In this document: one piece after another, positions 42,855 through 54,900 of the stretch
Position numbering within the stretch: position 1 is the first letter of the stretch
Layout of the letters: each line of letters starts with the position of its first letter
From: Bedellia somnulentella
Lineage: Eukaryota > Arthropoda > Insecta > Lepidoptera > Bedelliidae
Assembly: GCA_963576735.1 (NCBI GenBank)
Contig: OY755173.1
Location: 8,960,873 to 9,024,872, forward strand
Length of the DNA: 64,000 nt
Reading direction: 5' to 3'
The notes under the pieces: generated by a model
What the model was told of the DNA's origin: nothing
The model's input: only the letters and a program-made list of their open reading frames with translations
Databases searched by the model: none
Position numbers and translations under genes: made by a program

Positions 42855-42881
42855 CGAGGGCTGCTATTTATGTATCCGGAA
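42855..42881 (+). repeat. Mariner 5' terminal inverted repeat
   Basis: 27 bp, identical to the reverse complement of 44119-44145, and directly preceded by a TA target dinucleotide. Confidence 0.95.
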
Positions 42882-43027
42882 CTGGCCACTTACAGAACAA
42901 TAATTTAAAAAGTAATTACATCATTTAAAAATAGAACTCTTTAGCTTTAGAATACATTTATTTTTATGTGACTGTCAATTGTTTTCACATCGTAGCGTCA
43001 TTTTGAAAATTGCGTGTCTTCACCACC

Positions 43028-44080
43028 ATGGATTTAACTCGTGAACATTTTCGTGCCATGATTTTTTACGATTTTCGGCGTGGTCTAACTCAAAAACAGT
43101 GCATCGATCAGCTTACTTCGACTTTTGGGGATGAAGCACCCTCAAAGACCACTGTGTATCACTGGTTTAGCGAGTTTAATCGTGGACGATCTAAGCTTAC
43201 TGATGAAATTAAAGAAGGTCGCCCTAAAACGGTCGTTGTACCTCAAAACATCGATGCTGTCCGGGAACTAATAACTCAAGATCGTCATGTTACATATCGT
43301 GAGATAGAGGCATCTCTGGGCATTAGTATGACGAGCATACATAAGATACTTCATGAACATTTAGCTGTAAAAAAAATTTGCTCCCGTTGGATTCCGCACA
43401 ACTTGAGTATTGATCAAAAACAGGCTCGTGTCGATTGGTGCAAAGAAATGTTAAAAAAATACAACCGTGGTGCGTCAAAAGCTGTTTATAATATCTACAC
43501 AGGTGACGAATCTTGGATCTACGCTTACGACCCCGAAACTAAGCAGCAGTCCACGGTGTGGGTGTTCCAAGATGAGCCGAACCCAACAAAAGTTATTCGT
43601 GCAAAAAGCACATTGAAGCAAATGGTCGCTTGTTTTTTTGGTATAAATGGCCATGTAGCTACAGTGCCTTTAGAGAATCGTAAAACTGTTAATTCGGAGT
43701 GGTATACGACCATTTGTTTGCCGGAAGTCTTTGAACAAATAAGAAAGACTAACCGACAACGTAGAATCATTCTGCATCACGACAATGCTAGCTGTCACAG
43801 GTCGGCCGTCACAACTCAGTTTTTAGAAGCTCAAAAGATCGAATTGACAGGTCATCCGCCGTACAGCCCTGATTTGGCACCCAATGATTTTTATTTATTT
43901 CCAAATGTGAAGAAAAAATTACGTGGTCAACGTTTTTCGAGCCGCGAAGAGGCAGTCGATGCGTTCAAAATGCACGTTTTGGAGATACCTCAGTCTGAGT
44001 GGAAAAAGTGCTATGAAAATTGGTTTCAACGCATGCAAAAGTGTATAGATCTGAGCGGCGAATATTTTGAGAAGCAATAA
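43028..44080 (+). CDS. Mariner transposase, intact
   Basis: Cut-and-paste transposase of 350 residues, the usual mariner length. The start is the ATG at 43028 in the context caccATGG; an in-frame extension upstream begins at TTG and is not credible. The N-terminus carries two helix-turn-helix blocks for binding the inverted repeats, around residues 5-50 and YREIEASLGISMTSIHKIL. The linker motif WIPHNLS is present. Catalytic residues are D160 (GDESWIY), D252 (HHDNASCH) and D287 (YSPDLAPNDF), with exactly 34 residues between the last two. I see no frameshift or internal stop. The subfamily is not assigned. Confidence 0.95.
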   Translation: MDLTREHFRAMIFYDFRRGLTQKQCIDQLTSTFGDEAPSKTTVYHWFSEFNRGRSKLTDEIKEGRPKTVVVPQNIDAVRELITQDRHVTYREIEASLGISMTSIHKILHEHLAVKKICSRWIPHNLSIDQKQARVDWCKEMLKKYNRGASKAVYNIYTGDESWIYAYDPETKQQSTVWVFQDEPNPTKVIRAKSTLKQMVACFFGINGHVATVPLENRKTVNSEWYTTICLPEVFEQIRKTNRQRRIILHHDNASCHRSAVTTQFLEAQKIELTGHPPYSPDLAPNDFYLFPNVKKKLRGQRFSSREEAVDAFKMHVLEIPQSEWKKCYENWFQRMQKCIDLSGEYFEKQ

Positions 44081-44118
44081 AACCATATTAATTGATATAT
44101 GTTTGTTTCTTTTTTTTA

Positions 44119-44145
44119 TTCCGGATACATAAATAGCAGCCCTCG
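44119..44145 (-). repeat. Mariner 3' terminal inverted repeat
   Basis: 27 bp, identical to the 5' repeat in inverse, and directly followed by TA. Confidence 0.95.
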
Positions 44146-44149
44146 TACC

Positions 44150-45240
44150 GCTGCTCAGCCGGACAACAGTAACTGCATTCCGGTCACGACGGCTATCTGG
44201 ATTATTCCTATAATCTCCATTTTGCCCGGTCCAGAAGTTTGTCGAAAACAATGAAGGGATTTTGGAGATAATCGGAGTGTGAGCTCTAAAATTGAATAGT
44301 GCTATATTTCTTTGATGGGGTCTTGAACGCGTACTTATTTTATGTTAATTTTTAGTTGACATTTCAAATATCATTTTAGTTAAGTGATCGTAAAAAATCA
44401 AGCAAGATTTAAGTTTTGTTTCGTAGTCAACTTTTATGCACAATACGATTATTTTATTAATAAATAAATCATTTTTAGAAGAGGAACTACTTTTAAATAG
44501 CTGTGTGAACAAAGTTATGCGATTACCGCAATTTCATATTTAATTAGAATACTTAAATATATTTTATACGCTTTTTACTCTCCTTTACCTTATTTATTTA
44601 AGTCACGAAAAAAACTTAGAACTCAAATATCAATGAGTGAGTGTGTATAGATTACAAAACAATGACTGCACATGCTTATTTATATTTATGAAACTGACCC
44701 AAATAATATGTTTTATTTATAAATATATGAGGCAGCACAACTGGAATGTACCACAGTATTCGTTACTGCACCAAAACAATAAATAAATGCTGCCAACATG
44801 ACGGCAGGCAGGTGCTCTCCAAACACTATAGAGGAACATGTTATTGATATTTACTGTGAGTTGATCAGGATGTTTGCTTTATAAATCAACTTTTGTGTAT
44901 TGCGGGAGCTGCAGTTTTGTAGGTCATATTGAAATGTAGGTTTATTTACCGACTCTTTAGTATACAGGATAATCTGAATCAATGGCATACAAACTCATTA
45001 CCGTTAAAAATTTATAAATAAATTCTATTGCGGAATTAATATGATATACATAAAATTAAATATGCACAATAATAGGACTCCAATCTTTTTTTAATATAAA
45101 CCTAGCTATTTCATACAGACACTTATCATTATATTAATATTTGTATGATCCAGACTTTGGCATCAGAATCATAATACCTCATTGTTTTTGGTGCGCAATT
45201 ATGACATATTATTATACTTTACAAAAATATTTTGTCTTTA
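44150..45240. other. AT-rich intergenic
   Basis: No coding or repeat signal seen beyond the mariner end. Confidence 0.45.
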
Positions 45241-45244
45241 TACC

Positions 45245-45425
45245 ACTGAGCTGTACTTAGACTTGTGACAGTGTATTCGCACAAAGCAGCGACAAGTCTG
45301 TACCCTATCACGTGAGTACTCTGTCCAAACAAAACGTGGGTGCTCTGAATATCAGGTGACCAAAAATATCACGATATATGGATTAATTTAAGTATCTCTG
45401 CCACTGCTTCGGGAATTGAGTAAAG
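45245..45425 (+). mobile_element. SINE-A, diverged
   Basis: GAGCTGTACTTAGACTTGTG, ACGTGAGTACTCTGTCCAA and CTCTGCCACTGCTTCGG match the family. Confidence 0.7.
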
Positions 45426-45429
45426 TTAA

Positions 45430-47690
45430 ATCTTCAAAATGTATCGACTTACATTATCGTTAAATTAAAATAGGATTGGAGAATTCCATTAATGTACGGC
45501 TTCAGAATAACTCTTTTTTTCCATAACAAATATATTTCATGATCGGGCAGTTAGACTGAAGTAAAGTTTCAAATAATTAGAAGGTTTTTCAGTTAAATAG
45601 CTGTGGATAGCATTTTTTTTTATTTATAGCTGTGAGTATGTATGTACTGTTGGTTAGTAAGACATTACCTTATATCTCGTTTTAACCAACGAAAAACGGA
45701 GGAGGTTGTCGATTCGGCACATACTGTACTATTTTTCCTGCACTATACAAAATAAACAATTTGGTCGATATCATTTAAACATTTTATACACAAAAGTTGG
45801 TATTTTTATAATGCGTTATGTAGCTATTATTTTGTAATTACCAAAACCCAATCAAGGTACATAATGACGTCCTAGCACACTCGCAATCATATCGAGAGTT
45901 CGTCGGTTAGTATAAGATAAAAACATATAACACTTTGGAAGTCGGAAAGAGATGGCTGTTCTAAAAACTCGATTTGTAGTTAAAATGACATGTTACTACC
46001 GTGATTCATCCAAAACGCGCACGAGCCAAACGTGCAGCATTTACTTATGGTCTCGCATATTAAGTACTCCGTAGGGAAAATACGCAAATCGCTGCATTAT
46101 TAAACATAAGCACTTAATAAATACTCGCTTAACTTAACAACTTCAAAGCAATGCCTAATTTTCATTCTGATGCTCCTTTCGTTTCCGAAGCCTGATATTT
46201 ATTAGTTACAAATTGGTCTCAGAGGGAAATAAATAACAAAGGCTGGAGCACTATCCATTAAGCTTAAAGCAATATAATGGAATGTTTTAGTGGATTAAGT
46301 CCTCAGTATCTTGACACCGGAACTACAATACCACCTGAGACTCATTCCAAATGGATATAAAAGATTCTTATTGCAGTTATGGTTGGCTGCTCATAATTTT
46401 TCTGAGAAATTTATATGAAGCAGAATTCTACTTTTAATAATAATGACTTTTATTAACCAACTAATTTATATATTTTTTAATTGGGTAACATATTAAGACT
46501 TAGTTTACTCTAAACGTAGTGTGCATGGGATTCTATATTTATTATTTGATCCAAATTTATTAATATTTTTGAAAATTATTAAATAAAAGTACATGACAAA
46601 ATCTTTAAAATATCAAATATTTTAAATAGTAAAGTCAAATCAAATATATAAATAACTACATATTGTGATCTTTGGTAATCTTATCACCGAATTAAAATGA
46701 GTATTTTCAAATTATTTCGTTTCTACATTTGATCGATAGTTTTTAACTTTTGGGTAGTAGATTTACCAACAGGAGTTAAAATTATTATAGATAACTGGCC
46801 ATTATTTATAAAATCTTCTACCTATATTTTGTAAACAGCCTTTGTCAGGCCGATATTATCGATAGCAAAGCCGGCACCATCCGTGTAGCGCTTAATTAAA
46901 ATAAAATTTTAAAGGTTTGATCCGACCGATAAGATGCTGATTGGAATGTGTGTTAAAGGCGTGTTCAAATAAGCACCGCCTTTCAATGTAGTGTCACTTT
47001 AGGTGACGCAATCGAAGTTTGTAGTTTGTAGTGCCTTTTGCCCTAAGAAATTTAAATCCTTTGCTCTGCTCTAGTTTTTTCAAGGGCACAAGGGACCTGT
47101 GTCATGGTAGGTAATTTAGAAACCAAATGATGTAGGTGCATACGACGCAATATATTTAAAAATCAGCAGCAAATCATACGATGAGTTTCATGTACTTTCT
47201 TTACTTCAATAATACTTAACTACTTGTTGAAACAACTGGTCAGACAGAAAAGTTGCACTGTAATGCAATTTTAAACTAAAAGGTACATTCTTATTTCAAA
47301 ACGCTCCGTCCTTGGAAATGCTCAACAACTAAATCTAATAAGTAAAAGTGACTCGACACGACACCTTTTGATAAATAGAGATCGGGGTTACTTCAAGAAT
47401 TCCCGATTGGATACGAATTTACGGAATGATTCGCTGAATAAAAGGTTTTCCGCACCGACGTTTCCTTGTATTTTCGCCACCCTATTCAGTGATTGCCTAG
47501 GCTCTCATTTTGAAGGACTAGAAAAGAAAAAATATAAGCTCTAGTTTTTAATTTGTTACGAAAGAGTAAAAAAGAAATACAGCAGAGTTGAGATCTTTTA
47601 TCGTTTACTTTGAATACTTTTAGTATGGATATCAAAAGACTTTAATTTTCCTCAAATATCTTTCTTTAATATAAAAAAAAACAATGTAGC
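45430..47690. other. AT-rich intergenic
   Basis: A rep-B tail-like piece near 45620-45650 (TATAGCTGTGAGTATGTATG). Otherwise nothing recognised. Confidence 0.4.
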
Positions 47691-47694
47691 ACAT

Positions 47695-47790
47695 AAAACT
47701 TTTCGTAAGGCGTCTACTGATGGACACAGGCTTCCTCCAAAGCCATCCATCGGCTTCCGCTAACTGAATAAGGATCAGAAGGTGTTGCAA
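47695..47790 (+). repeat. Possible LINE-derived fragment
   Basis: CTACTGATGGACACAGGCTT and CCTCCAAAGCCATCC resemble a GATGGACATAGGCCTCCCCC motif that I associate with insect LINE remnants. Short and uncertain. Confidence 0.35.
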
Positions 47791-47794
47791 ATAA

Positions 47795-50334
47795 GTCGAC
47801 AATCGAACCGAAATGTAAGCAAAGTAACAAACTTAATCATTTTTAAATATTTTTGTTCATGCACCACTTATTTTTTTATTTTAAGGAATATCAAAAGCTG
47901 TCGATACAAAATAACATTATATGAACGCTTAGCATTAAGGTACTCATAGACTCTCACGAATAAATACAAATTAGCATCAAAAGAGCATTAAAAGTAAATA
48001 TAGCTTTTGTTTAAGTTCAAATGTGGTTGATAAGGCAGTACAATTTATAATTCATACTTAATAAGTAGGGAAACAATTATAATTTTAAAACCCTCAAGAC
48101 AGATGTATCTGAAATTGTCAGTAAAATTACTAAATGAAAAATGCTACTGCTATGTTACAGTTTTTTTGCTGCAGTATGGTTCTATTCGGAAAACTATTGC
48201 ATGAAAATATTTCAAAAGGAATACCCTCTTGCAGAAACTTAATCTCCTCAAGTGAATTTTAATTATTTATTTCATAATGAACCTTAGAATTTTCCTACAA
48301 TAAGAAAATTTATTTGTGATAATAATTTACACTACTACCAAGTTTGAGTATATTTGATTTGATTTATTTGTATGTATAAATAAAGCAATGTTATTGACTG
48401 CAATAAATAAGGATTTTCTCCTACAATAATAAAATGGTAAGACTTATTATCACTAACAACTCCATACCACTTAGTACTATCCAAAACACAATCGCTACAA
48501 GACATGTGAATAGGACACTTAAAGCCATAAATAGATATTAGAAAATGGTAAGGAACTGACAAGACCAAATAAGCTTTGTGCTATGAATCGGAACTGCATT
48601 GGAACTTAAGGATTTCAGTTTCTCGATTTATGTTACAGCCGATACGGAGTCTGCCCGTGGCTCGAATTTTTATGGGTCTCAATAGAAATAAAGTGGGAAA
48701 ATAGGCGGTAATTTTCTTGGCGCCTTTAAGCAGAGGTAGTTTCGAAACTATCTTATGGACTAAATAGAATTTGTAGAAAATTGTTCTAGGCTTCTAGAAC
48801 TCAATGTATAAAATGAAAAAAAACTGTTGTTTTTATTTGAATGTTAGTGATTTTCTATATTTGTATACTATACTATTTAATGATGACTGATCATGTTGTA
48901 AGATATTTATATATTTAACTTACAACGATAATATGTTGAAAGTCTTTTGTTCTGTAATTCGTAATTTTCAAGATATTCTTATTTGTGCTTTTGTAATTTT
49001 TTAAGTGATGTGTTCGCTTACATCTTGCAAATTTGGTTTTTCATGCTATCTTTATTGCTTCAATTTTAAAAATTATAATCTAAGTCCATGCTTTATACTT
49101 AAGCAAATACTTATCCAAGAATAAATAAGTACCTTGGCCTTGCTTATATTTTCTCATAAGATTGAATCGTTTCAATATTTATTCAAGATATTCAATATCG
49201 GTTATCGAACTGGTATGTTACATGAACAGATAAAGATTACATAGCGCAAAGGATAGAGAACATTACTCAGACATTCCTAACATGTGGTGTCAAACCGCGT
49301 TACTTGATCGCTCGCGTTCGAGTTTGCCAAGCGCTCTTAAAATCAACCCACATTGACGTAGAGTCGGAGCGATGCACTGTTTTACATTGTACGGGAAGGT
49401 TAAGGTAGGGTTATCTTTAACACGCACATCTGAATATTTGGACATCGTTTGGTTTTTGGAAACAATGGGGAGACTTGAGAATCTTATCACGTGTATATGC
49501 ATATTATGATGGCTGAGGTCCCATGAAGGGTAAGTTGGATTTTAAAACGTCTTAAGCAAAAGGATTTCCACTCGAATGGGAGGGGCTTCTTCATATATAA
49601 AAATTTTGCAAAAATAAATATATTTGCAATACCCGTCTTACTTGTAGTGTCAATATTCTATCTTGCGCTACTTTCGGTCGATATGGTGTTCATAAATATA
49701 CTCAGACCCTCGCCCATGGATTTGTTTTCTCACCTAATTACCTAATTTTCTAATGAAATAAAATTTCTATTATAATATAAGTTAACATTCAAAACAGAAA
49801 AAGTCATTGTGAAATATCATGTTAACAATATGAACGAAAAGATAGCACACAGTACTAACATTTTTTTTACTCTGTAGTAGACATTGAAATTTTAGGAGAG
49901 CATCTGCATGTTTAAGTTGAGAGATATTTTCAATAAAAGCAAAAATCAAGAACTCTTCTGTGACACGAGGCTCAGGTGCAGTTCATCATAATTACATAAT
50001 TTAGTAAAATGTGCATAAAAAACGGTAGTTAGTGTCGCCATGCGCTGCAATGATTTCATCACAGCGTTCTTTTCGCTTCCTTCATCCTTTTCTTATTTCA
50101 TTGCGTTTATGAAATGCAACCAATTAGGGAACCCGTTTGTTAATGATGGGTCATTGGACTCACAGCACATGTCGATGGTTGACGGCATTTGTGGAGCTGT
50201 CAACCTCTTAGGTCCTTGTCGACTACAGTTTTGTTGTTTGCGGTTAATTTATTGGCAATCGCTGAAATTGGTTTATCATGTTGTTTTTTTTTTTGTGAGA
50301 ATCATGAAATAATTTTCTTGCTTAATTTTTTTTT
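47795..50334. other. AT-rich region 3' of fringe
   Basis: Several short ORFs, none with a recognisable domain. Nothing firm. Confidence 0.4.
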
Positions 50335-50615
50335 ATAACTAACTGCGAAGGGTTCGAGTCCTGAGACGGGCCTACAGTAATGTGTCTTTTCTAAAGTCAT
50401 ATAACCACACTTATCTTATCATTTTTGGTAACGGTTCTATTTTATTTAGTCATGTGACAGTGTTTTCGTACAAAAGCGGCCCCACCCCACCTGTTCGTTG
50501 TGCATTGTCCAAGCGAAGCCCTGGGCACTCAGAACATCAGGAAGTTAATTTCGCGTGATGTTTAAGAAGAAATAGTACCTCTATCACATGTTCGGGAATA
50601 TACGGCGTGGACGTA
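50335..50615 (+). mobile_element. SINE-A, diverged, near full length
   Basis: Box B GGGTTCGAGTCCTGAGACGG and CCTACAG, TAGTCATGTGACAGTGTTTT, and ATATACGGCGTGGACGTAG at the 3' end. Confidence 0.75.
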
Positions 50616-50619
50616 GAGT

Positions 50620-51876
50620 TGACTTAAGTTGAGATGAAATACCCAATCTTCTTCTTCTTCCTAAGGCTAAATAAATTCAAATTTTCTTCTATTAGTACAG
50701 TAAATAATAGAATATTGACTCCCACTAAATGACAGAATAAAATAAAACAATTATTAGTTTTCACATCTTTGTTTATTTGATAAACAAAATAATTATATTT
50801 AAATATAAAAAACAAACCAGCCGCACGACTGGGAGATCTAAACACTTTACAACAATTCATTAATTTGTTTAACTAACTAGACTAGACTACCTACTTTGTA
50901 TAACATCACAGGCTTTCATTTATATTATAGTTTAGGCTATGTTTTCATAAATCGCAGTTTAGCGCTAACACTTCCGCGGGATGTTTACATTGTACGATAT
51001 GGTTTGCTTGCGAGCACGAAGCGAAATTGCAAGCTTTGAAACTTGAACAGGATAAACATGGTTTCACCGCTCTTTAGCAAAAACATAGCCTTATTAAATT
51101 ATTATATAACATTTATACACACTTTTAATGAGTTATGAAACCATTTTGCTTAAATTTGGTTACGATAATCAAGATTACATCACCATAGATTTTCGTTGGT
51201 TTGTTTACAAGACATCAAATATTACGGAAAACAAGACTTAAACAAACGTAAAATTGGTTTGGAAAGCAAAATAACATACTTTTTCATTTAAAATGATAAA
51301 AATACAGATATGTACAGTACGTAAAATAAAAAAACATTGTGCATACAACAAATAATAAATAGTTTAAACATATATTATAAATATGTTAAAGTCCGTTGAA
51401 ATAAAATAAATTCCCAGAATTTAAACTTCACCTGAAAATTCTTTCAGTTTTATACAATATATTCAGAGGATGATAATACAAACAAAATTACATTTAAAAA
51501 TTAGAACAGTATTGTGATGCAACCTAACTTTTGTTTAGATTAAATGAAAATCTAGTTAATTTTTAAATAATTAACTGAGCCCCTGAATAGAAAATATATT
51601 TTCACAGGCCTCTACATATGTGTTAAAATATTGCTACTCGTATATTTCATCTAAGGTTTGAGATGGAATTATATAACTTCAGCATAAGATTGACTATTCT
51701 GAAATAAATTTGACATAAGTAACACGACATCAACGCATGTTATATGTCAAATTACACGGGCAGTGGATAGCGAACGCAGACATTTGTGCTACTTTTCTCA
51801 CGCCCAAGGCAATATTGGAAGTCATTCAACAACTAAGAATGATAACAAAAACAATAAAGTTTCATATATACTTCTG
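50620..51876 (-). other. Probable fringe 3' UTR and flank
   Basis: Lies directly downstream of the fringe stop on the minus strand. AATAAA occurs on the minus strand near 50770-50775. The true polyadenylation site cannot be fixed. Confidence 0.35.
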
Positions 51877-51931
51877 CTATCTTGGACAAAATTTGGCGTC
51901 TGGAAACAAGAAACAATGAAGCGAGAGGAAC
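51877..51931 (-). CDS. fng: fringe terminal coding exon 8
   Basis: A 55-nt exon, below usual ORF-length cut-offs. It is preceded by a long pyrimidine tract ending tttctttcgcag, encodes RFLSLHCFLFPDAKFCPR and stops with TAG. The SLHC...F..FCP ending is the family signature. It completes the frame left by exon 7. Confidence 0.9.
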
Positions 51932-54900
51932 CTGCGAAAGAAATAAACATAAATTAAGAAACTATGAGTTTCCTGAAATTTAACTATGTAAACTTTGTTT
52001 CAGGGGGTCAATAGCTCGATGAAAAAAGGTTTAACATTAAATTAAAAATGTTATTGTTAAACTAAGATTTTTTCTGCAAAAAAATATTTATTGTGCTGTG
52101 TTAGTATCGGCTTAAAACAGCAATAACACTAATCCAGTTTTTACCCATTGGTTACCGTATATAACTGACCGTACGTTAAACAACTTAGGCTTATTGAGCT
52201 TCTTTAGTCATTGTTAGATGATGTGGATGGAGATCCAACACCAATTTCAACATTTTCTCTACTCAGTTTCCTTAAGGCTCTGGCCATCAGTTTTTGGGAT
52301 TTGTAGCCGAAAAAATTGTTTGGCACGTATTTTTAAAGTCAAACTAAAATAAATGTATAACATATTGATTTTAACTTACCTCGTGGGGTCGTACCGGGTA
52401 TCAAATCCGGGTACATCGACTACATTGGTTTTGTTGTTGTTTTCGCTAACTAAGAGATAAGCAAATGAGATCTGATCACGCAGCGGACTGCTCAACAATT
52501 TTAAATCTTCGTATTGTGAGTGGAACTCCGGTATGTTGGTGAGACTTTTTTGTAGCATATGTTCTGAAATAAAGGATATATTAAAAAATATAAAAAGGAC
52601 CTAAATACATTTGATAAAGCTTTGGAAACGAACTATGTACACTAGTTTAGGTTCTACTGAAAAAACATCCATTCAATATATTGACAGCCAAATATTTCCA
52701 TTGTTTTTGAATTCACTACACTTCGACTAATTTAATGCCACATATGTCTTACCACTATTTACCATCACTCAAGTGAAATATATCACAATCAGGTCAATAA
52801 TGGTCAGTAAATAAAACAATCTACACTTGAGGTGATATTGATATATTTCCTCAGTCACTTTTGGAAGCTGATTGGGGAAGAGCTTGCTGGTGATGGCGGA
52901 AAAGTCGTATCGCCCAACAATTAACTTACTAGTCTCGATACCCGTAGTAACAAATGGGTTGGTCGTATTTTATGACGATGAACTCAAAAAATAACTATAA
53001 TACAAGCAGTTATATAGTTAGCAGTTATTTATACGACGACTAGAAAAGGTCTTAAAAACAAAGGCAGTGGATGGGGGGAAATTCAAAATATATATATATT
53101 ATAATAGTGAATTACCTATTATATATCCCATTGCTACGTCATCAGGAAACTTTTTGCTTTTGCAAGTGCTTATGAAGTTTCCATTCCTGAAACAATGAAT
53201 ATAAACACTAAATTTAAAAGTTGAATTTATACTAAAACATGTAAAATATGATGCGGCAAAGATTAGTTGAAAACACCGAAAATATGAAGTCGAGTAAATT
53301 TAAAGACAGTATTTTTAAAAACTGATAATAATTTCACTTACCCAGCTAAGCTAGTCATTTTTAAAGCTAGACTTTTACTAATGCAGTAACCTGCACCACC
53401 CGTCGCGAACCAAAAGGTTTTTGGCTAAAAAGAAAACATATTATTAGTTTCATGTTTTTAATGAGTTTATCAAGTCTGCAGCTTAATCTACTAATCTAAA
53501 TTTATCAAGATTAGACCCCAATTAATTTTCTAGTTTTAAGACATATTAAATAAAAGGTAATAAATTATGTCAGAAAATGTATATTGTTGTACATTAAAGT
53601 GTGTGTAAATTAATTTAACATTTACATTTTTTCTAAGAAAGCTGTTTGTCCTATTACTTTATTCTAGTTTTCCAAAGTAACTGATAACACACTCGGACAT
53701 ATAGAAACAACTATCAAAAAGCCAAGGAATATAAATTATTAATCTATAAACGTAAAAATTAAAACGATTGTATCTTTGATCTTAATAATAAGCAAAATAC
53801 TTACGCGCTTCTTAACATAAGTTATAATTGGCTTCCGAATGGAGGTTTTGCCAAGGTACCAGTCTTCTTGGTAGTTATATGATTGCAGTAAGTTCACCAA
53901 CCGAGGCACATTCACATAGTTGTCATCGTCGAAATGACAGAACCATCTGCAACAAAAACAACTCATTAACATTTTATAAATCTAAATTTTGTAGATAAGA
54001 TATAATGTTGGTGTATTTTTTCCGGGTAGTGTTTATATTACTTTTTTTTCCTTTTTCCCTCTACTGGTTTAAATTGATTATATTTATGAATTAATATACC
54101 AATATCTTAAGCAAGATGGCAGATGTAAAGGAATTTAACTACATTCAATTTAAACAGCCGAGACTATGAAATTAATCCTATCCTTATATATTAAACGAGA
54201 GAGGGTGGATTTTGTGATCCAGCCTGTGTCGCGATGCTAAGAGCTAGAAAATTGGTTCAGCTATCAAATTGAAGGTCTCCATCTGAAGTTTTACCGAAAA
54301 CTCTCACATTTTCCATAACTGGATATAGTTAAATTGTTAGCGATTTATAAATTGTCAAAATTGGTCCATAGACTTTGCTGCAGTAAAAGCGCGCGCGAGC
54401 TCATTGGTCGAAAATGTTTCAGACGGACCAATAAGAAAATTCCAAAGTTCTGATCATGTAATAATTTATTTTGAACAGTAAATTATTTCTGTTTGAGCTT
54501 GGAATACTTGCTTGCTTGAAGAAGCTTTGGTATTTTGGATGTAAACTGGATGCAAAAAATGTAGTCCACGAGAACGTAGTCGCGGGCAAAAAGCTAGTTT
54601 TAAATTAAGTAAGAAATATAAGCTATCTATGTATCTTACTTGTCTCCGGGATAAACATTTTACACTTCAGAAGAAGAAATAGTATTTTTTCACAAAAACA
54701 AATAAATAGATAAGTTTACTTTATAACAACAGTGGCGTAATCTTTTAGACTTCCAATACTGTATGACTTATAATATGGCGTCTAATTAAAAAAACTAATT
54801 AAGTTTTTTATTTGTTATACATGCTTTTTCTATCAGCCTTTACATAGTTGTGAGTATGTTTGATTTAATTTTCGCTATCGTGTAATATCATGTTAGAAAA

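Larger units (their letters stand above)
42855..44145 (+). mobile_element. Complete mariner element (Tc1/mariner, DD34D)
   Basis: A 1291-bp element bounded by TA dinucleotides at 42853-42854 and 44146-44147, the expected mariner target duplication. The first and last 27 bp (42855-42881 and 44119-44145) are perfect inverted repeats beginning CGAGGGCTGC. It encloses one uninterrupted transposase ORF with an AATAAA overlapping the stop. Perfect repeats, an intact ORF and an intact triad indicate a recent, possibly still active copy. Confidence 0.95.

Noticed and set aside
50040..50312. 90-codon plus-strand ORF
   Set aside because: No recognisable motif, hydrophobic runs from T-rich sequence, no supporting context.
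51737..51957. Plus-strand ORFs over fringe exon 8
   Set aside because: Antisense shadows. The minus strand holds the spliced terminal fringe exon with the family signature.
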